A stretch of 64,000 bases of DNA. Source: Bimuria novae-zelandiae CBS 107.79 (taxonomy: Eukaryota > Ascomycota > Dothideomycetes > Pleosporales > Didymosphaeriaceae). The position numbers were made by a program, and so were the translations under genes. Below the pieces are notes generated by a model. The model was not told the DNA's origin and did not search any database. It saw only the letters and a program-made list of their open reading frames with translations. Below are positions 58,894 through 64,000 of this stretch, one piece after another; within the stretch, counting starts at the first letter, position 1; every line of letters begins with the position of its first letter. The stretch covers positions 286,430 to 350,429 of the forward strand of contig ML976678.1 in the NCBI GenBank assembly GCA_010015655.1. The letters are read 5' to 3'.

Positions 58894-60184
58894 CTGTGGT
58901 ATCAGGCAAAAGTTTTCGAGGTGGGTCCCTGGAGACAGGGGTTACGCAATATCCCCCTATAGACTAGTTTACACCTAAACCTCGGTATTTCTGTACGAAC
59001 ACGTGTATCTGCCATCTCCACCGCCTTCACAATGAGCCCTCCATCGACGCTACGTCGTTCAACGCCGCATCTTACGCGTGACTAACGCCTTTAAGTATAA
59101 ACTCTTGCTCGCGCTAGCTATAAGTAGAGTTATATTACTTAGCTCCTTAAGATTACTAAGGCGTAAGTCTAGTACACGATCTACGCTAAATACATTATAC
59201 TAAAGAAGCGCTCTAGGCGTCTATATTAACTTTTTAAAGAATAGATTAATAAGCTTATAAAGTACGTTACTTAATTATAAAAGACTTATTAAATAAGCTT
59301 TGCTCGCCTCGCTAATAGACTATTCTTACATTAGAACATTAGAGAATACATTATCCGCAACGCGCTCCGGAGCAGAGGGTACATACGACGCATAGCTCGT
59401 GCTAAACCTCCTCTTTCTGAGGCCAACCGACAGATACGGCTCGCGTGGGCGGAAAATCACGTCAATTGGACGCCGGCACAGTGGTGGACAATACTCTGGA
59501 GTGATAAGACGTGGGTCACAGGAGGCAGACACAGGAAGGTCTGGGTGACACGGAGACCAGGGGAGGAGCTTGATGATACTTGTCTTGTAGACAAGGTACG
59601 CAAGAAGCGTGGATGGATGTTCTGGGGTTGCTTCTCAGGCACGACAAAGGGTCCATGTCTGTTCTGGGAGAAGGAGTGGGGTTCTATCAACAAGGAGAGC
59701 TACTGGGAGAAGATCGTCCCTCTTATACATGACTGGCTACAGATGAATCCCTCGTTGATATTTATGCAAGATAGAGCTCCAGGGCACGCTGCAGCCTCTA
59801 CTCTTGCAGAGCTTTACGAGAGAGGAATACACCCAATCTTTTGGCCAGCATACTCACCGGATCTTAATCTAATTGAGGCTGTGTGGAATAAGATGAAGGA
59901 CTACATTGAGAGCTGCTACCTAGACTTGCCAGATGGTAGGCAGCGTTCGTACGAAGAGCTTCGTAGGATTGTGAAAGAAGCGTAGGAGTATATCTCACCT
60001 AACATGTTACAAGAATTAATAGACAGTATAAAATATTAATGTTAGGCAGTAATTAACGCCCGTGGAGGTTATACAAAGTATTAAAATTTATATGTAAGAT
60101 AAGGCAGAATCAGGTTTAGACCATACCGGGGCACAACCCCTGTCTCTGAGGATCCACCTCGAAAACTTTTGCCTGATACCACAG
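58894..60184 (+). mobile_element. Complete Tc1/mariner-type DNA transposon, 1291 bp
   Basis: Terminal inverted repeats of about 50 bp begin CTGTGGTATCAGGCAAAAGT at the left end and are mirrored at the right end with a few mismatches. Both ends are flanked by TA (58892-58893 and 60185-60186), the target duplication of this superfamily. The inside encodes a DDE_3 transposase (separate entry). Its 5' half is heavily TA-enriched while its 3' half is not. Confidence 0.93.
59340..60041 (+). pseudogene. Tc1-like DDE transposase, N-terminus degraded
   Basis: An open frame from about 59340 encodes IRRIARAKPPLSEANRQIRL, WSDKTWVTGGRHRKVW (first catalytic Asp), KKRGWMFWGCFSGTTKGPCL, FMQDRAPGHAAASTLAELYE (second Asp) and WPAYSPDLNLIEAVWNKMKD (catalytic Glu, DD34E spacing). 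The first clear ATG-like start would leave out the DNA-binding part. The HTH region (about 59040-59340) is too mutated to translate. A TAG at 59983-59985 sits where the family has Trp (EAW); a TGG-to-TAG change is RIP-type on the opposite strand. Beyond it the frame continues EYISPNMLQELIDSIKY to 60041. The catalytic triad is preserved but the protein is not expected to be functional. Confidence 0.88.
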
Positions 60185-60228
60185 TAAGCCCAAGGAACTC
60201 CAGCCTCATTCAGCGCTTCCAACGGTAA

Positions 60229-60339
60229 GTAATACGGTTAGTACTGTACGGCTGAGTAGGGTGAATTGGGCCATACGTACCGTAGAGAGGTGCCCACCGT
60301 ACGAGGCACCGTACCGTACTGGATTTGATACCGTATTAC
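60229..60339. mobile_element. Possible 111-bp miniature inverted-repeat element
   Basis: GTAATACGGT at the left end and its complement at the right end, with further imperfect complementarity inside (TACTGTACGG against CCGTACCGTA). Lies 45 bp right of the Tc1 element. No target duplication proven. Confidence 0.4.
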
Positions 60340-60399
60340 TGTCTATACTGTCCCAAACAAGAAGGAGGCATGAGTTGAGCGTTAGGGAGGCTAGATCTG

Positions 60400-61973
60400 A
60401 CGGATCTAGCAGATCCTACAGGGCTAACTAATTAGACTTTAGATAGGCCTATATAGAGTAAATTAAGTAGCGCTTCTCCTAGCTATTATTATATTTTTTT
60501 ATATAACTATTAGCGTGTTTTTTATTAAAATACTTATATTTTAAGTTATTTAGCTAAGCTACGCAAGCTAGTAAGCATATTTTTTTAAAAAAAAAAAAAT
60601 AGAGTTATTACTACGCCTAATTATAATGGGTTATAAAGCTCTCTTTAAGCTTATTTATAGTTATATTATAATACTAAGCATAAGAAATCCTATATTAGTG
60701 ACGTACCTTTTATTTTTAAAAGATTTAGCAGTATAGCGCTAGCGTATGTGTGGTTTTAGTTAGATAGCCATTTAGTTATATTTATTATTCTTGTTACGAG
60801 CTTAGGAAACCCGGATAGTGGCACAACCACAGACGAGGATGAATGGGGGGAGGTAGATAAGGTTATGCTATAACTAGCCCGCAAGGACTCGCGGGGTCGC
60901 TTATATTAGCTAGGGTTACGTAACTCTAATCTAATAGTAGCTCTAGATTAAGGTGATCCGCCAAGGGGGCCAGATCACCTAGAGACAGAGGAAGAAATAG
61001 ACTAGTATATAGTGTAGTAGATTCTCCTATGTTATTTCCTTTCTTATAGTTAACTTACATATCTTCTGTGCGAGTACGTTCTCCTATATAAACTAATAGT
61101 TATTTTACTTTATTATAAAATTAAATTATCTAGCCTCGCGCTAAGTGTCGCATTAACTTATACTATTAAATAATTTATAAAGTACTATAATACCTTACCG
61201 CCATAACCCGGATCGGAATAAGGTGTGAGCGCCTTATAACAATTCTGCTGCTCTATAGGCGTAGGGTAACCTCTTTATATATACATTATACCTGCTCCTT
61301 CTAATTAGTATTACTTAAATAAAAATTATTTTTAAGTTTTCTTGTTAGTGCCTATAGTATTTACTACTTACCTTATTATAGTATTATAAGCTCTAGCCTT
61401 TATAAATTAATTATAATATAAACCTAGTTCTAAAGTGCCTAAAGCTTTATTATAAGCTAATTATAAATAGTAAATCTAGCTTATAGCGCTTAAGCTATTA
61501 TATATAAGACTTACTTTTAGTATTTAGGTTTAGCAGCTCTAGAGCCTAATTATATATATTTATCTACTTAAGAGCTTTAAAGTCAATATAACTCTATATT
61601 TTTATTTTATTTTAACGTGGTATTCAAGTTACGCGTACTAAGGTAAGAATAAGTTATACTTTATAGGTTAGTTACTTACTAAAAGCTTTATAGTAGTTAT
61701 TATATAGTCTAGCTTTATTATAAGATGTAAGCACTAAGACGTAAGCTTAAGAATAATAAAAGTAGGGAATAGCTTACTACTATAATTATTAATTAGTATA
61801 GAGTAAGTATATTATAAAGTATTATAAAAGTACTAGGCTTATAACTATAGCGCATATTTATAATAATTAAAAAGCTTATAAATAAATTTTATTAAAGAGT
61901 AAAAGTTATACTTAAAAGCGTAGCTATTTATAGAGTTAGGGGGATTACGTGCTTAGCTAACTAGCTACTTAGG
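60400..61973. other. AT-rich, RIP-like degraded DNA
   Basis: Strongly TA-rich with few CpA or TpG steps and no translatable ORF. This is the expected look of repeats mutated by RIP. A block at about 60790-60990 is less AT-rich and may be a younger insertion or a less mutated patch. No family could be assigned. Confidence 0.7.
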
Positions 61974-62416
61974 TTAACGTGTTCGGCAAGCGAGTGGATC
62001 AGGCAAGTAAGCGGGTCACTCTATTTTACTAGTAAAACCGTGATTTTTACACCCCTGTTAAGGCTCTTAATACTTAATAATAAATTCTAAATTTTTAATG
62101 TAGTTATATTATATGTGTAAGAATAACTATACTAAATTTCTATAGTTTTAATATATGTAGTTATTAAAATATGGCGTATGGGAACCAAAATACCCCTACA
62201 ATGAAGTAATTCTTAAATAACGTCCAGTTTCTTTAGGCCAGAGCTTAATAATTTTAAATATATAAATTATTTATATCGGTGTAGCCAGCTACATAACTTT
62301 ATAAATTTTACTATTATGTATTAAGAGACTTAACAGGAGTATAAAAATCACGGTTTTACTAGTAAATGGAGTGATCCGCTTACTTGCCTAATCCACTCGC
62401 TTGCCGAACACGTTAA
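61974..62416. mobile_element. 443-bp non-coding element with about 90-bp terminal inverted repeats
   Basis: The left end TTAACGTGTTCGGCAAGCGA and about 70 further bases reappear inverted at the right end (62330-62416) with few mismatches, all of them C/T or G/A type plus small indels. The centre is AT-rich and non-coding. Both ends read TTAA, which may be target duplication or part of the repeat. A MITE-like or solo non-autonomous DNA element. Confidence 0.8.
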
Positions 62417-62799
62417 TCCTAGCTTATATAATAAAGTTCTAGCCAGGAGCTAGCGAGCTTCTGCGACAGTATTTTAATTAGACTTTTTTAAGCAATCTCT
62501 TCACCTTTTTACACCACTGTAGGAAATAACTCTAGTAGGTCTAAAACAAGCGTAAGCGTAACATTAGGTAAAGAGCTATTGCTACGCAGTATAATACTAG
62601 ATCTAGATCTATTACTAGGCGCCTAAAGTACGAGTTAAGCTTCTCCTTTACGAAGGAGACACTATTTTATAGGTAAGGTAACTTAGTATACCCAGCGTAC
62701 GTTGTTTCCTTGTTGGTAAGAAATTGTTAGGATCCTAGATATATGGTGGCGTCGGAAGTGGCTTATGACGAAACCAGAGCCGAACCTTACCAAGGATTA
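62417..62799. other. AT-rich degraded DNA between two elements
   Basis: No ORF or named feature; composition as in the rest of the RIP-like block. Confidence 0.5.
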
Positions 62800-64000
62800 T
62801 GTAATGTCCCACGATGTCCCAAGCGCCAAGCTATGGGACATGGATGGGATCACGTGATTGTACAATAGGATCCCACATGTACCACGTTTGGGATTCCATA
62901 GAACTATAGGATACTATAAGATTAAGCATGTATATAGGGATATAATAATAGGACCTTCTATTATTGTGTTTAACCTCGTTTATTAATCTATTGTTTGGAT
63001 TTAAATAGGTAACCTTATTAATTTATTTATACTATACACACCTTTAATACCGACGTCCCTATTAATAAGCGCGAGCTATTAATACTCCTTTTTTATTTTT
63101 AATATTACTTTTACCTACGAACTAACTCTAGATCTATTTAAGGCTAGCTATCTTAAGTATAATTAATATCTTAAACACTTTAATATAAGCGAATACGAGA
63201 CCCTTCTTAACGCACCTAATACTACCCTTAATATAAATAATAAAATAATTACTACCTAAATTAAGGTTAGTCTCTTTACTAAATTAAACTTCTTTTATAA
63301 AGAGCGAGAACACACGGAACTATTAATCCTTTAACTTTACCTCTACTTCTATAGAATAAAGAAGGATTAAGAGGAAGCTAATAAGACTATATTAACTACT
63401 AATTATATAAAAGAAAAGTCCTTGAAGTAGATCTGCCCTTACCTTAACTAATACTTAGAAGAATAAAATCGTAACAGAGATACTATTAATAAAATTATAA
63501 AAGACTATAATAAATTCTACAAAAAAGTTTAATAATACTTTACAGTATTTAACAATAAAGCTTTATAGAATAAGCTATATAGTAATTTCAATAAGTCTGC
63601 TTAGCTACTAAATACGACTCTAAGTTCTATAGATATTTAGACTAGATTAAGTAGAATAAAGCCACTCTTGTGACTATGTGCCGCAGAGGACTTAAACTAG
63701 CCCTACGTAAGGAACTACTATGTAGCAGAGCGAAAACTAACACTCTAAAAGCACTATTAGAGGAGGCTATTAAGATTAATAAGGAATAGTAGAAACTAAA
63801 GCGCGATATCCAATAGAATTAGTTAAGAAGACTAAGCTATAAACTACCTATAAGTAATAATAACTATTGTTGTAAATAGTAGACCCCAAGGTAAGGCAAC
63901 TATAGACTCTAGCCTATAAAAGACGTTTAGTACTATAAGTAAATTAACGTAATTAGAAAAGGAATAAGAAAGTTTATAAACTATTATAAGCCTAACTAAT
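62800..64000 (+). mobile_element. Putative RIP-degraded LTR retrotransposon, 5' part
   Basis: A less AT-rich segment starts TGTAATGTCCCACGATGTCC at 62800 and has LTR-like features (short promoter-like region, many ATAGG/TATA stretches) to about 63050. The following 950 bp are TA-saturated with stop codons in all frames but keep a coding-like periodic texture suggestive of gag. The element runs off the window, so the second LTR cannot be checked. Class (Copia or Gypsy) not determined. Confidence 0.5.

Overview
The window is nuclear DNA from a filamentous ascomycete (Pezizomycotina; gene style and content fit a Dothideomycete, but the species cannot be named from sequence alone). Evidence: short spliceosomal introns of 48-62 nt with GTRNGT donors, CTAAC/CTGAC branch points and YAG acceptors; a fungal gene set (PalH, AA9 polysaccharide monooxygenase, Clr5-ankyrin, Rtt103, Mvp1); a nuclear tRNA-Val with an intron; and AT-rich blocks poor in CpA/TpG that look like repeat-induced point mutation (RIP).

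Layout. Bases 1-50 kb are mostly ordinary euchromatin. In order: an uncharacterised ORF (1280-2623), a DOMON/cytochrome b561 membrane protein (3218-4784), an Arg/Glu-rich protein with a conserved C-terminal domain (5935-7795), histone H4 (9469-10076), clathrin light chain (12212-13127) divergent from an Rtt103-type CID protein (13535-15079), Cdc37 (15532-17088) divergent from a GFA-family zinc protein (17661-18080), an AA9 LPMO (19038-19912), a CorA-like transporter (20629-22131), a secreted Cys-rich protein (22223-23441), tRNA-Val (24582-24665), a small secreted Cys-rich protein (25493-25737), a 1310-residue coiled-coil protein with three LRGG motifs (26259-30248), a fungal unknown (31196-32068), ribosomal protein eL32 (35935-36646), DCN1 (37313-40481), MVP1 (41595-43974) and palH (44727-47180). 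Spliced models given here were checked for reading-frame closure by hand.

The most unusual arrangement is DCN1. Its UBA exons (40301-40481) and its neddylation-domain exons (37313-38058) are separated by a 2.24 kb intron that contains a complete candidate multi-exon gene on the same strand, encoding a Pro/Tyr/Gln-rich heptad-repeat protein.

From about 48.6 kb rightwards the window becomes an accessory, decaying compartment: a frameshifted FAD-linked oxidase (48666-50309), a Clr5-ankyrin pseudogene with a RIP-type stop (51088-54700), a pogo/Fot1-type transposase relic, a PTH11-like fragment, tandem repeats next to an assembly gap (57623-57757), a possible 51-residue membrane miniprotein with a PPSY motif (57942-58180), a complete Tc1/mariner element with TA target duplication (58894-60184), a 443 bp inverted-repeat element (61974-62416) and what looks like the 5' end of a RIP-degraded LTR retrotransposon (about 62800 to the window end).

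Functionally the intact genes are housekeeping (chromatin, translation, vesicle traffic, chaperone, cullin neddylation, transcription termination, pH sensing) with a few secreted proteins relevant to plant-associated life (AA9 LPMO, small Cys-rich protein). No operon logic applies; neighbours share promoters only where they are divergent.
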